Positions 20,037-29,898 of a DNA stretch of 64,000 nucleotides are shown here, in pieces. The notes beneath the pieces are model-generated. The model did no database searches, was not told the origin of the DNA, and saw only the letters and a list, made by a program, of their open reading frames with translations. Location: positions 434,001 to 498,000 of the forward strand of contig WSYJ01000025.1 in assembly GCA_020186115.1 (NCBI GenBank). The letters are read 5' to 3'. The translations under genes and the position numbers were made by a program. Each line of letters starts with the position of its first letter. The stretch's first letter is position 1. Origin of the DNA: Histomonas meleagridis (Eukaryota > Parabasalia > Tritrichomonadida > Dientamoebidae).

Positions 20037-20372
20037 TTACTCTTCTGCCATAACAAACATTGGTGGGACTGATATTGATTTGGGCTCATAGAATCCGGTA
20101 ACGTGTATTGAACAATTGCCTACAACATTTAATAACAAATCTGTTCCTCTAGTTATGTGAATACTCAGTGGATTTGATGTGCGTTGTAGATCCAAATAAC
20201 AAAGAGGAATCTTTTTTTTATCAACTTTCAAAAATAATCTTGCCGATTGATTTTGTTCAGCCTTTGGATCAATGATAGCATTTGTTATCGAAAGTTCCTC
20301 TAGCACTAAGGCTCTATAATCGAATCCAGGTTCGACAATTATCCCAAAGAACGTTGGGAGGTCTTTGGACAT
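20037..20372 (-). CDS. Nucleoplasmin-like (NPL) domain protein
   Basis: From the ATG at 20372 the protein has 111 residues. FFGIIVEPGFDY, LSITNAIID, ARLFLKVDKKKIPLCYLDL and LSIHITRGTDLLLNVVGNCSIHVTGFYEP match in order the beta-strands of the nucleoplasmin-like domain found at the N-terminus of FKBP39/46-type immunophilins, HD2-type plant deacetylases and nucleoplasmins. These domains pentamerise and act as histone chaperones. Here the domain stands alone: there is no acidic tract and no FKBP domain. The function is inferred from the fold. A GATCGTTA element lies about 40 bp upstream. Confidence 0.75.
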   Translation of the reverse strand: MSKDLPTFFGIIVEPGFDYRALVLEELSITNAIIDPKAEQNQSARLFLKVDKKKIPLCYLDLQRTSNPLSIHITRGTDLLLNVVGNCSIHVTGFYEPKSISVPPMFVMAEE

Positions 20373-20933
20373 TGCCACTTTTTAATCCGATTTTTTAAAG
20401 GGAAAATGATCGTTAATTTTTTGCTGTCACTTTTGCTCAACTTGGCACCTGCTTTATAATGAATATAATATCATTTGTTTGATTAAAAAAATGAATCAAT
20501 TTCTTATCTATCATTTATTATTCACCTGAAATTCTTCAGATAAAAATTGTTATTTTTTTTAAATCCATATCATATGGATTCTTCTGAGTGGTTATAATCC
20601 CAAATTTATGAATTCATTATAATTTTCAAATCATTGAAGATTTTTGATAACATTATCTAAATATTCTACATAAGCTTCAAGCTATTCGGTGTTTAGTCCT
20701 AAATCCATTCGGTGTTTTATTATTTTTAATTATATTCACACATTTATAATTCCATTCGATGTTTTGTTATTTTTAATATTATTCACACAGTTCTAATTCC
20801 ATTCAATGTTTTGTTATTTTTAATATTATTCAACACAGTTCTAATTCCATTCAATGTTTTGTTATTTTTACATTCAGCACAGCTCCAACAGAGGTTATCC
20901 ATGTTTTCTTTAATTAACTATTTATACTTTCAT
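20373..20933. other. Intergenic with 47-bp tandem repeats
   Basis: A gap between two minus-strand genes. It contains the tandem repeat listed at 20704-20889 and no open frame worth calling. Confidence 0.5.
20704..20889 (+). repeat. 47-bp tandem repeat, four copies
   Basis: Copies start at 20704, 20751, 20798 and 20846 with TCCATTCRRTGTTTTRTTAT and end in TTCACACAG/TTCAACACAG-like sequence followed by TTCTAAT. The second and third copies differ by one or two bases; the first and last are more diverged. A partial copy (ATTCGGTGTTTAGTCC) lies at about 20684. It sits just 3' of the minus-strand 952-residue gene. Confidence 0.85.
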
Positions 20934-23792
20934 TTATTTTTGTTTGCTTTTTCCCTTCTTGTCCTGCTTCGTGTTGCTGTCCATGTGTGTGTTGAGCTGC
21001 TTCTTGAACTCTATTTGCTCTGTGTTTTGTGTAGCCAAGCACATGTCGTAGAACTGCATTATCAAGTCCTGCGTCTTCTGATACTTTTCGAACTTTGCTG
21101 GCGCCAACTTGATCAAACAAGCGATTGATCCCACTGCCGGTAATGTTGCCTGCACTACTTTCGCGCGAAGTGCTGCCGAGTTACATCCCCATAACCTGAT
21201 TAAGAAATGCATAAACTGTCTAATGACTGCAGGGTCATCACTATTTGCCAAAGTCAAAAACAATTTTTGGATTTGTTCATATGAAAACAATTTCATTCCG
21301 CATTGTAAGAAGTCGACCATTGAATTCATCAATTTCCATGACATAAAGAATTCTTTATTTGATGATTTATCCAAATTGGAAATCAACTTATTCATGAAAT
21401 TAATATTTTCGATAATAGTTAAATTACAACCCTCAACTTTAGAGAACGGTAGCAGCGCCGATAGAACCTGTATTTGGGGCGCCCTAGAATCCGTTATCTT
21501 CTGTGCTATCGTTGTCAGTTTATTTTGATAATTTGCAGCTGAGAAATTTGATATTAAAGAAGGGTTACATAATAATTTTGCAGCTTGTTGGAACATATTT
21601 GAAAAGTTCGATAAGTCAGCATGATCAAATATTGGTAAAAGCAAGAAACCGTTTAAGCACAATTTACATTCATTTAAATGTCCTGCCAAAATTTGTAATA
21701 ACAAAGAACAAAACATATTCATGAATTGGGTAAAGTTATTATCGATGTATATATTCGATGATAATATTATCGACGATATGACTGAACCTTTTCCGTTATA
21801 TATGAATCGTAATAAAAATCGTCGGCCTAAATCATAATTAGAAATTATATTCGCGCGCTTAAAGAAATCTTTTCCGATTAATGAACATATTAAACTTCGC
21901 GTCTTAATCTCTGCTATCATTCCCATTAACCTTGAGTTAGTACTTTTGGTATTAGATTCAAGTGATTTCCATAACTTATTACGTCGTTCCGGGATTTGTT
22001 TAACAACATTCGAATCAAGTTCTCGACAATATTGCATGATTAAGTCAAAGAATAATGTGTCCATTAAATCTTTTTGGAACTCTAAAATAGTCGAAAATAA
22101 ATACAATTGCGATAACGATATGTCAAAGTTTGACGCATTTGATGGCTTAATCAAAGTAATTCGTGGTTCTGGTAATACTAATAATTGTTCTGTTAATGAA
22201 TATAATGAATCTAAATTTTCTGGAGTCTTAATATAATTAAATAAATCAAGACTAAAATTGGGTGTCATTAAATGTGGTAAAATAATGGAAAAGCGTGCAA
22301 ATTGTAATGGCGATAATTTAATGAGAGATAACGCAACAAATAATTTCTTAACAGTAAGATAATGTTGTAAAAATTCCATAATGGTCGAATAAATTGGATG
22401 TTGACGTCGTCGTTTCGTTATTGATGAGCGTAAAGATGAATGCTCGTCAGAACCGTCGGAAACCGCCTTAACGTTCTCCGGTGGAGAATCTTCAATTTTC
22501 TTCGGAACGGACATTGGCTGATCTTCAAGAACATCAACCGCTAATGGTGAGGTTGAGTTTTGTAATAACGATTGACCAAGTTTGGAGGAAGATGATGTTG
22601 ATCGTGGGATTTGACCAAATACTGAATTAGAACGAGAACTAAGATGTGAACTCGACTTACGTTTAACAGAACGTGAACGAATACGATTGGCTTGGTTGGC
22701 TGCTATTTGGAAAGATTCTTGATCAAACCCAACATTTAAAAGATCGAGAATTTGATTCATCCCTGAATGCTCATGTTTGGCAAAGACCTCTAAAATACGT
22801 TTCTCTGCTCGGTCATCAAGAGGTACAGTCTTACTACAAACTAATGGAGTATCAGAATAAATTGCTCTCATATGACACCCATAATATTTGAAGTCAAGAA
22901 GAAACTCTGTTTGGTCAAAGCCAACTACAATACAATTGTCAGGTACAGATGTCATTCGATATCCAGATGGATAATTTGATAGCTTTTTAAGACTTGAGGC
23001 TTCTTCCTCAGTGCCACTAAACGCTAATCCTTTGGCCCATGAAAAGTCGTGCGTCTCTAGTTTTTCTTTTGGTTTTGCTTGCATTTTATATATTGGTGAA
23101 TTTGGAATTAAATCTACTTTGATGTCTAAAGCTTTGGGACGAAGAGGAATTTTAAGGCCTTCGGCGCAAACATTTCTCCAGTTTTTATAAGCTTCTTCAA
23201 AGTCCTGGAATTTATCATATAAAAACGGATATGGTTCACGTGGAAGAAGTTGAGATTGCCATTGAGGTTCTTTTGTGACTTGATGTTTAAAATTGAGTAC
23301 GTCTCTATTTGGATATTGAACTGGAAATGTATCTTCATCTCTAAAATCATATCCACTAAAAATTATTTTGTCCATTACTACATAGTTAATAGGCGTTGGC
23401 GGCATTTTCCTTGGGTTAAATCCTCTGTATTGATGTGATCCAACTTTTACATGATATGGTTTTTGAGGTATACGTAAATCCGCAACAATTGGAGTAGCTA
23501 AGTAGAATCCACTTACTAACTTCTTTGTTTGTTGTTTCCATTCACGACATTCTGAATAATAATTACTTTTAGTTGTAACATTTTCTGGCAAAGGAAAAGT
23601 TTGAGGAGAAATTTCTAACTCCTCTTGTTTTCCTGTTTTTGCTTTTACAGGTCTGTATAGTTTATCATAAATTCTTTTTTTGGAATCAAGAAAAACGGGT
23701 TCTGTGGTCCTATTAGGTTTTGTAGGGCTCTTGGGAGACGAAAGGGTATTGTTTTTTGATTTGTTAATTGATGAATTTTGTGTAACCTTCAT
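20934..23792 (-). CDS. Conserved-looking protein of unknown function, helical C-terminal half
   Basis: From the ATG at 23792 the protein has 952 residues. I do not recognise a family. The first 60 residues are Ser/Lys/Asn-rich. Residues about 90-375 form a Trp/Tyr/Pro-rich region (YYSECREWKQQTKKLVSGFYLATPIVADLRIPQKPYH; PYPFLYDKFQDFEEAYKNWRNVC) that looks globular. Residues about 375-470 are Ser/Arg-rich and disordered. Residues about 470-930 are all-helical with a HEAT/ARM-like look (FAALSLIKLSPLQFARFSIILPHLM-type helices). The tail is Lys-rich (KQDKKGKSKQK). There are no membrane segments. TAACGGTT lies at 23845-23852, about 50 bp upstream. Confidence 0.75.
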   Translation of the reverse strand: MKVTQNSSINKSKNNTLSSPKSPTKPNRTTEPVFLDSKKRIYDKLYRPVKAKTGKQEELEISPQTFPLPENVTTKSNYYSECREWKQQTKKLVSGFYLATPIVADLRIPQKPYHVKVGSHQYRGFNPRKMPPTPINYVVMDKIIFSGYDFRDEDTFPVQYPNRDVLNFKHQVTKEPQWQSQLLPREPYPFLYDKFQDFEEAYKNWRNVCAEGLKIPLRPKALDIKVDLIPNSPIYKMQAKPKEKLETHDFSWAKGLAFSGTEEEASSLKKLSNYPSGYRMTSVPDNCIVVGFDQTEFLLDFKYYGCHMRAIYSDTPLVCSKTVPLDDRAEKRILEVFAKHEHSGMNQILDLLNVGFDQESFQIAANQANRIRSRSVKRKSSSHLSSRSNSVFGQIPRSTSSSSKLGQSLLQNSTSPLAVDVLEDQPMSVPKKIEDSPPENVKAVSDGSDEHSSLRSSITKRRRQHPIYSTIMEFLQHYLTVKKLFVALSLIKLSPLQFARFSIILPHLMTPNFSLDLFNYIKTPENLDSLYSLTEQLLVLPEPRITLIKPSNASNFDISLSQLYLFSTILEFQKDLMDTLFFDLIMQYCRELDSNVVKQIPERRNKLWKSLESNTKSTNSRLMGMIAEIKTRSLICSLIGKDFFKRANIISNYDLGRRFLLRFIYNGKGSVISSIILSSNIYIDNNFTQFMNMFCSLLLQILAGHLNECKLCLNGFLLLPIFDHADLSNFSNMFQQAAKLLCNPSLISNFSAANYQNKLTTIAQKITDSRAPQIQVLSALLPFSKVEGCNLTIIENINFMNKLISNLDKSSNKEFFMSWKLMNSMVDFLQCGMKLFSYEQIQKLFLTLANSDDPAVIRQFMHFLIRLWGCNSAALRAKVVQATLPAVGSIACLIKLAPAKFEKYQKTQDLIMQFYDMCLATQNTEQIEFKKQLNTHMDSNTKQDKKGKSKQK

Positions 23793-24361
23793 CAACAATC
23801 AGTCTTCCTTTTGATCGGTTTGTTCCTTGAATTTTTTAATGATCTAACGGTTTGTTCTCTGGTTTTAAATTCAAAATGTTGACAGTTCTGAAAAAAATAA
23901 AAAAACAAAGAAATTTGTCACAACTCGAAAAGGACTTTAAGTTCTTTCTTGTTTACGAGTAGTGTTAAGTCATAAGAATTACGCCATTCAAATGTTTTTC
24001 GATAGTGAAAGTTATTAATCATTAATAATATATTTTTAAACTGTTGTCTTCTGGCTTACAAATATTGATCACTAACTTACCAAGGAGGGCTCATATAAGT
24101 TGACCAATAACAAATCTGAATTACAACCTGATAATATCAGATTTAATATTTGAAAAAGAAATTTGAATAAAGCATTTCACCTTCCATAATTTGGTTCAAA
24201 ATAAGGTAATAACATCGTTTAACATTAAGAATCGAAGAATTATCTCATCAAATCGGTGTTAACGGTCGCCATCAGTAAATTAATTTGTTTCATTCTTCTT
24301 CGAGTTTTTACTTTAGCACACTCTAAAAATTAAAATTAAAGTTCTATTTTATTAAATATTG
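23793..24361. other. Intergenic
   Basis: A 569-bp gap between minus-strand genes. It holds TAACGGTT (23845-23852) next to the upstream gene start and TTAACGGTCGCCATCAG near 24259. No gene is seen. Confidence 0.45.
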
Positions 24362-25003
24362 TTAGTGTTTTCTTTCTCTCTTCCATTGATAAGAAACATT
24401 TCCCTCATCATCCTCATATGTGGTATGTTCGCCATCTTTAAGGTCTTTTTGTAACTGCATTTCATCATATACTTCTTGAAGCTGATTAACAATTTTTTCT
24501 CTTTGTGCAATTTCTTTTTTCAGTTCTCTGATTTCAGGAGTAGGTTCCTCTGCTGCTTCTTCTTGTTCCTCCTTTTCTTTGGCGGCTAAAGCTTCTTCAA
24601 TTGTTGCAAAAAATCGAGTTGGTTTGGGTTTTGGAGGAGGAATCATTTGTTTTAACTCTTCAAGTTTTTTACGGTGAATCTGCAGTTTCATCTGAATATA
24701 GTTTTGATCACGTGTTTCTAGTAAAAGACGTTGCTCTTTATTAAAGTGACTTAATGGTTTTGATTTTGTTTCTAATTTTTTCTTTTTCGAATCAGTAATC
24801 ATTGAAAAATAAAATTCATCAGGATTTCTTTGTGCTGCCTCTCTTTTCATTTGATGAATAAAATTATCTTTTTCATGTTGATATTTAGCTCTTATTACAT
24901 AATCTTTCTTTTTTTCAAGGAACCCAAGGTGGGCGCGTGAGCTGGGTTGTTGACGCTCTCTTTTTTTCTTTTGATATGGAAACTTCCATTTATTGGAGTT
25001 CAT
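24362..25003 (-). CDS. UTP11: Utp11, U3 snoRNP / SSU processome protein
   Basis: The 213-residue basic protein has the Utp11 hallmarks: an N-terminal RERQQPSSRAHLGFLEKKKDYVIRAKYQHEKDNFIHQMKREAAQRNPDEFYFSMI block aligns with the family core (LEKKKDYVLRA, RNPDEFYFGM). Residues about 130-200 are an acidic/basic helix. Utp11 acts in the nucleolus in early 18S rRNA processing with U3 snoRNA. It is slightly shorter than the human protein (about 250). The gene is divergent from the ankyrin gene starting at 25074, with only 70 bp between. Confidence 0.92.
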   Translation of the reverse strand: MNSNKWKFPYQKKKRERQQPSSRAHLGFLEKKKDYVIRAKYQHEKDNFIHQMKREAAQRNPDEFYFSMITDSKKKKLETKSKPLSHFNKEQRLLLETRDQNYIQMKLQIHRKKLEELKQMIPPPKPKPTRFFATIEEALAAKEKEEQEEAAEEPTPEIRELKKEIAQREKIVNQLQEVYDEMQLQKDLKDGEHTTYEDDEGNVSYQWKRERKH

Positions 25004-25073
25004 ATTTGATTTGACAAACTCTGTTAGGATCTTCTTTTTTAACGTTTTCTATGTAAATCATTTAAAACGCATA
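25004..25073. promoter_or_regulatory. 70-bp divergent promoter between Utp11 and an ankyrin gene
   Basis: The whole space between the two ATGs is 70 bp. It contains AACGTT at about 25041-25046, which fits the known trichomonad M3 motif, and no TATA box. Confidence 0.45.
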
Positions 25074-26423
25074 ATGCCTGTAAAAAGAAGCAAGAAAAAC
25101 AATAATACTAAATCATCAAATTATTATCTTGAAACTCTTTGCGAGCTTCAAAAAATTATATTTAATTTATCTCAAGAAAATTTTGAATTATCAATTGAAC
25201 AAACAATGAAGTTATTTGATATTAATTTTCCTAATTCATGTAATTTAGTTATTTGTAATTTAGCTTATTATGCATTTTTTTCACACAAAGAAATAAATAA
25301 TTTATATATTAAATATTTAGAAAAAATTCAAACAAAAGAAGAAGAAATCTATAAAAATAAATCTAAAGTTTTTAACATTTTTTATAATTGTATATCTAAA
25401 ACACTCACACAAGAATCATTATATTTAATTGAGAAAATGATTGTAGAAAATTTAATTGATGAAAATATAGTTGAAAATTTAGTTGAAAATGTTCAACCAC
25501 TTTATTTTATTCATCGACAAAAAGAAAAAGAAATTAAAAATATCATTAAAACAAATAAACCTCATTTCATCAATATAATGCATTATATAAATAATCATGA
25601 AGAGCTTAAACAAAATGATTGGGAACTTCATAAGAAATTAATTAAAAAAGGACGTAATCCGAATGAAATTGCGAAAATAATTCGAAATGATGAAATCGAA
25701 AAACTTCAAGAAATATCATCACAAGCAAATTTTGATTTTAATCAAATAATTCAATTATCTCTTTATGAAAAATGTTCATTTATTAATCATGAAAATGTTA
25801 CAATAATTGATTATGCAGCATTTTTTTCAGCAGTCAAATGTTTTAAATATTTAATTATAAATGGTGCAAATGTTTTTAACACAGGTAAATATGCTGTTGC
25901 AGGCGGAAATATTGAAATCGTTCATTTATGTGAACAAAATCATTCTTCATTTGAAGGCACATACGAAGCAGCAATTGAATTTCATCAAAATGATATCTTT
26001 AAATATCTTTATGAAAATAATTCCGAAAAAGTTAAAACATTAGAAGAAAATAATTTTCCAATTACTGGTAACTCATCAATTAATTTCAATAGTTTTAATA
26101 ATATAAATTTATGTTCAACTTCTGGTAAAAAAAAGGGACAAAAATATTTAAATATTTTAGGACATTTTTGTATTTTGTATCATAATTATGAAATTTTATC
26201 ATATTTAATTGAAAAAAGAATGAAAAGCAATGAAAAGATGATTTATGAAATTGCATCGCTTGGAAATTTATATCTTATTAAATATTTTAATGAATTTCCT
26301 GATAAAATTTTGTTTCATGCTATAGAATCAGGAAATGATGAGCTTGAGAAATTTATTTTAGAAAGAAAAGTAATTAATATCAATCTTAAAAACAAGATTT
26401 TTTTGATTTATTTTTTGTTTTAA
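25074..26423 (+). CDS. Ankyrin protein, N-terminal (DUF3447-like) part of ankyrin locus 1
   Basis: From the ATG at 25074 the frame encodes 449 residues. Residues about 15-190 are the helical N-terminal region common to the three ankyrin loci here. QLSLYEKCSFINHENVTIIDYAAFFSAVKCFKYLIINGANV and the following units match the DUF3447/ankyrin region of trichomonad proteins. It ends FILERKVININLKNKIFLIYFLF, right after one ankyrin unit, at a stop within the first AT-rich spacer. Compared with the other two loci it carries an extra Asn/Lys-rich insert (about residues 325-360). The reading frame continues, shifted, into the array at 26424-28432, so this may be only the first exon-like part of a larger gene. 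A short protein ending here is the literal reading. Confidence 0.75.
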   Translation: MPVKRSKKNNNTKSSNYYLETLCELQKIIFNLSQENFELSIEQTMKLFDINFPNSCNLVICNLAYYAFFSHKEINNLYIKYLEKIQTKEEEIYKNKSKVFNIFYNCISKTLTQESLYLIEKMIVENLIDENIVENLVENVQPLYFIHRQKEKEIKNIIKTNKPHFINIMHYINNHEELKQNDWELHKKLIKKGRNPNEIAKIIRNDEIEKLQEISSQANFDFNQIIQLSLYEKCSFINHENVTIIDYAAFFSAVKCFKYLIINGANVFNTGKYAVAGGNIEIVHLCEQNHSSFEGTYEAAIEFHQNDIFKYLYENNSEKVKTLEENNFPITGNSSINFNSFNNINLCSTSGKKKGQKYLNILGHFCILYHNYEILSYLIEKRMKSNEKMIYEIASLGNLYLIKYFNEFPDKILFHAIESGNDELEKFILERKVININLKNKIFLIYFLF

Positions 26424-28432
26424 TTTAATGTTTGGAAATTATTTATATTATTTCAACCTGCACTTATAATTGAAACTGTTAAAGAACATGTAGAAATGGT
26501 TAAATTAATACTAGAACAAAAAGGAATTAATGTAAATGTTGATGATATTTAATTATTTTATTTAATATTTGGTTTAATAACTTTTGGTATCAATATATTA
26601 TTCGGAATTTATTTAAATCATTTTCAACAGCACTTATGTATGCATCTGGAAATGGCAACATGGAAATCGCTAAATTACTTCTTAAAAAAAGAGGAATTGA
26701 TGTTAATGCTAAAGACATTTATTTATTTTATTTGATATTTATATTAATAATTTGATATTTCAATCTAATATTTGGAAATTATTTTAATTACTTAGAACAG
26801 CACTTATATTTGCATCTAAAGATGGTAAAAATGAAATAGTTAAATTACTTCTCGAACAAAAAAGAATTGATGTCAATTTAAAAGAAAAAAATTTTTTAAT
26901 TAATTTCTGATTTATATAAAAAATTTAAAATATCAAAATAATATTTGGAAATTATTTAAAATATTTACGACAGCACTTATGTATGCATCTGAAAATGGTA
27001 ATATTGATATCGTTAAAATACTTATTGAACAAGAAGGAATTGATATTAATGCTAAAAGCATGTGTTTATTTTATATAAAATTTGTTTTAATAATTTTTAA
27101 TTTCAAAATAATATTTGGGAATTATTTAAATTGATTCAAACAGCACTTATGCTTGCATCTTCAAATGGTCATATAGAAATAGTCAAATTAATTCTTGAGC
27201 AAAACGAAATTGATATTAATGATAAAGATATTTGTTTGTTATATTTAATATTTATTTTAATAATTTTTTATTTCAAAATAATATTTGGAAATTATTTATT
27301 ATATTTCAAACAGTACTTATGCTTGCTTCTTTAAATGAGCATTCAGAAATAGTTAAATTTCTTCTTGAACAAGAAGGAATTGATATTAATTCTGCGAATA
27401 TTTCTATATTGTATTTAATATTTATTTTAACAATTTAATAACTTAAAACAATTTTTGGAAATTATTTATTATATTTCAAACTGCACTTATGTATGGATCT
27501 GAAAAAGGTTATAAAGAAGTTATCAAATTACTTCTTGAGCAAGAAGGAATTGATATCAATGCTAAAGAATATTTTTACTTTTTCTATTTAGGATTTGTTT
27601 TTATGATTTTATATTTCAAAACAAGATTTGGAAATTATTTGAAGCATTCCAAACAGCATTAATGTTTGCAACTTTAAATGAGCATATAGAAATAGTTAAA
27701 TTACTTCTTGAACAAAAAGAAATTGATGTTAATGCTAAAAGCATTTGTTTGTTTTATTTAAAATTTATTACAATAATTTTTTATATCAAAATAATATTTG
27801 GAATTTTTTTATATTATTTTTTACAGCACTTATTTGTGCTGTTATAAAAGAAAATATAATAATAGTTAATTTACTTCTTAAACATGAAGAAATTGATATA
27901 AATGCCAAAGATGTTTACTTACCATATTTAATATTTGTTTTAATAATTTCCTATTTCAAATGAATATATGGAAATTATTTAAAATATTTAAAACAGCACT
28001 TATGATTGCATCTGATGAAGGTAATACAGAAATAGTTAAATTACTTCTTGAACAAAAAGGAATTGATATTAATGCTAAAAATATTTGATTGTTTTAATTA
28101 ATATTTATTTTGTTAATATGATATTTCAAAAATAATATATGGAAATTATTGAAAGTATTTGATACATCACTTATTAAAGCAACTAAAAAAGGTAATAGAA
28201 ATATCGTTAAATTACTTCTTGAACAAAAAGGACTTGATATTAATGCTAAAAATATATATTTGTTATATTTAAATTTTGTCTTAATAATTTAATATCTCGA
28301 AATAATATTTGGAAATTATTAATAATATTTATGTCATCACTCGCTATTGCATATGAAAAATCTTTTGGTGATATAGTTGATCTCCTTCTTGCACAAAATG
28401 GGATTGATACAAATGTCAAAAAAATAAGATAA
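26424..28432 (+). repeat. Ankyrin array 1: twelve 170-bp units
   Basis: Twelve ankyrin units begin (first Ala/Val/Ser codon of TALM) at 26460, 26630, 26800, 26973, 27143, 27313, 27483, 27656, 27826, 27996, 28166 and 28336. Spacings are 170 bp, with 173 twice; all equal 2 modulo 3. Each unit is an uninterrupted ALM.AS..G..EIVKLLLEQ.GIDINAKD repeat of about 29 codons followed by an AT-rich spacer of about 70-85 bp containing TTTCAAAATAATATTTGGAA. Consecutive units are in different frames and most spacers hold a stop. The last unit ends at TAA 28430-28432. None of the twelve repeats contains a stop or frameshift. Confidence 0.9.
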
Positions 28433-28915
28433 GGAAAACATACAAAAAGTGAATAAACATGTAAACTATTAAAAAATAAAACCAACAATTTTTTGGAAAT
28501 TTTATGGATTTTTTTCATTTAATTGGAATTTTCATAATTAATATATCTAAATAATAATTATTTATTATAAAGAGAAAATATTAACTAAATTATGTGATTT
28601 TAACAATATAATTATTTTTCCATCTATAATTAATAACAACAGTATGTTTCGTAATATGTTTTTAATCCTGATTTTTATCAAGATATTTTTATTTGAAATT
28701 TCGTGTCTACACCTTTATTTTTCCATACACCTCCAACTTTGTAATAAATTTGAATATTCAAATTGGAATTGGTTTGCGGTTGTGTAATTGATCTAAAAGA
28801 ATAAATTTTAAATAAAACAAATGCTCCGTTTTTGGTGAACAGGCCCCTTTCAACCGACCCTTTCAGTTCAAACTGGATCGAATTGTTAAATTAAATTTTT
28901 AACGAATAAATATTA
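28433..28915. other. Gap between the tail-to-tail ankyrin arrays
   Basis: About 480 bp without ankyrin units, between the 3' ends of arrays 1 and 2. No gene is seen. It is the centre of a large inverted arrangement. Confidence 0.5.
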
Positions 28916-29898
28916 AATAAAACGAATAAATATCTTCAGCATTAATATCAATTCCTTCTTGTTCAAGAAGTAATTTAACTATTTCTGTATTACCTTCATC
29001 AGATGCTATCATAAGTGCTGTTTTAAATATTTTAAATAATTTCCAAATATTATTTTGAAATTCTAAATTATTAAAATAAATATTAAATAAAACAAATAAA
29101 TATCTTTAGCATTAATTTCAATTCCTTCTTGTTCAAGAAGTAATTTAACTATTTCTGTATGACCATTTTCAGCTGCAAACATAAGTGCTGTATTAAATAA
29201 TTTAAATAATTTCCAAATATTATTTTGAAAAATTGATATTAAATAAAACAAATAAATATCTTCAGCATTAATATCAATTCCTTCTTGTTCAAGAAGTATT
29301 TTAACTATTTCTGTATGACCATTCCAAGATGCCCACATAAGTACTGTAATAAATAATTTAAATGATTTCCAAATATTATTTTGAATTTCCAAATTATTAA
29401 TATAAATTTTAAACAAAACAAATAAATATCTTTATCATTAATATCAATTCCTTCTTGTTCAAGAAGTAATTTAACTATTTCTGTATGTCCATTTGAAGAT
29501 GCAAACATAAGTACTGTTCTAAATATTTCAAATAATTTCCAAATATTATTTTGAAACATAAAATTATTAAAACAAATACAAAATAAAACAAATAAATATC
29601 TTTAGCATTAATATCAATTCCTTCTTGTTCAAGAAGCAATTTAACTATTTCTGTATGACCATTTGAAGATGCAAACATAAGTGCTGTATTAAATAATTTA
29701 AATAATTTCCAAATATTATTTTGAAATATTAAATTATTAAAATAAATATTAAATAAAACAAATAAATATCTTTAGCATTAATTTCAATTCCTTCTTGTTC
29801 AAGAAGTAATTTAACTATTTCTGTGTAACCTTTACAAGATGCAATCATAAGTGTTGTTCTAAATATTTTAAATAATTTCCAAATATTATTTTGAAATT
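28916..29898 (-). repeat. Ankyrin array 2: six units, minus strand
   Basis: On the minus strand, TALM-type unit starts recur at 170-bp steps: the marker ATAAGT lies at 29847, 29677, 29507, 29337, 29181 and 29011. The single exception is a 156-bp step (29337 to 29181), caused by a 14-bp loss in the spacer. That loss puts two neighbouring repeats into one open frame (29063-29416) reading INAEDIYLFYLISIFQNNIW then TALMFAAENGH. All six repeats are open. Spacers carry the same TTTGGAAATTATTTAAA box as array 1. The array ends abruptly at about 28916 without a C-terminal sequence. Confidence 0.9.

Noticed and set aside
26380-26470. Canonical trichomonad intron (GTAYGT ... ACTAACACACAG) in the ankyrin spacers
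   Set aside because: Neither motif is present in any spacer. The ACAG before many repeats is largely the Thr-Ala codon pair (ACA GCA) and is ACTG, ACAA or AATG in others. Joining GT to this AG gives the wrong frame.
29063-29559. Separate small ankyrin genes in array 2
   Set aside because: Frames begin within spacers and cover one or two repeats; they are units of the array, not independent genes with promoters.
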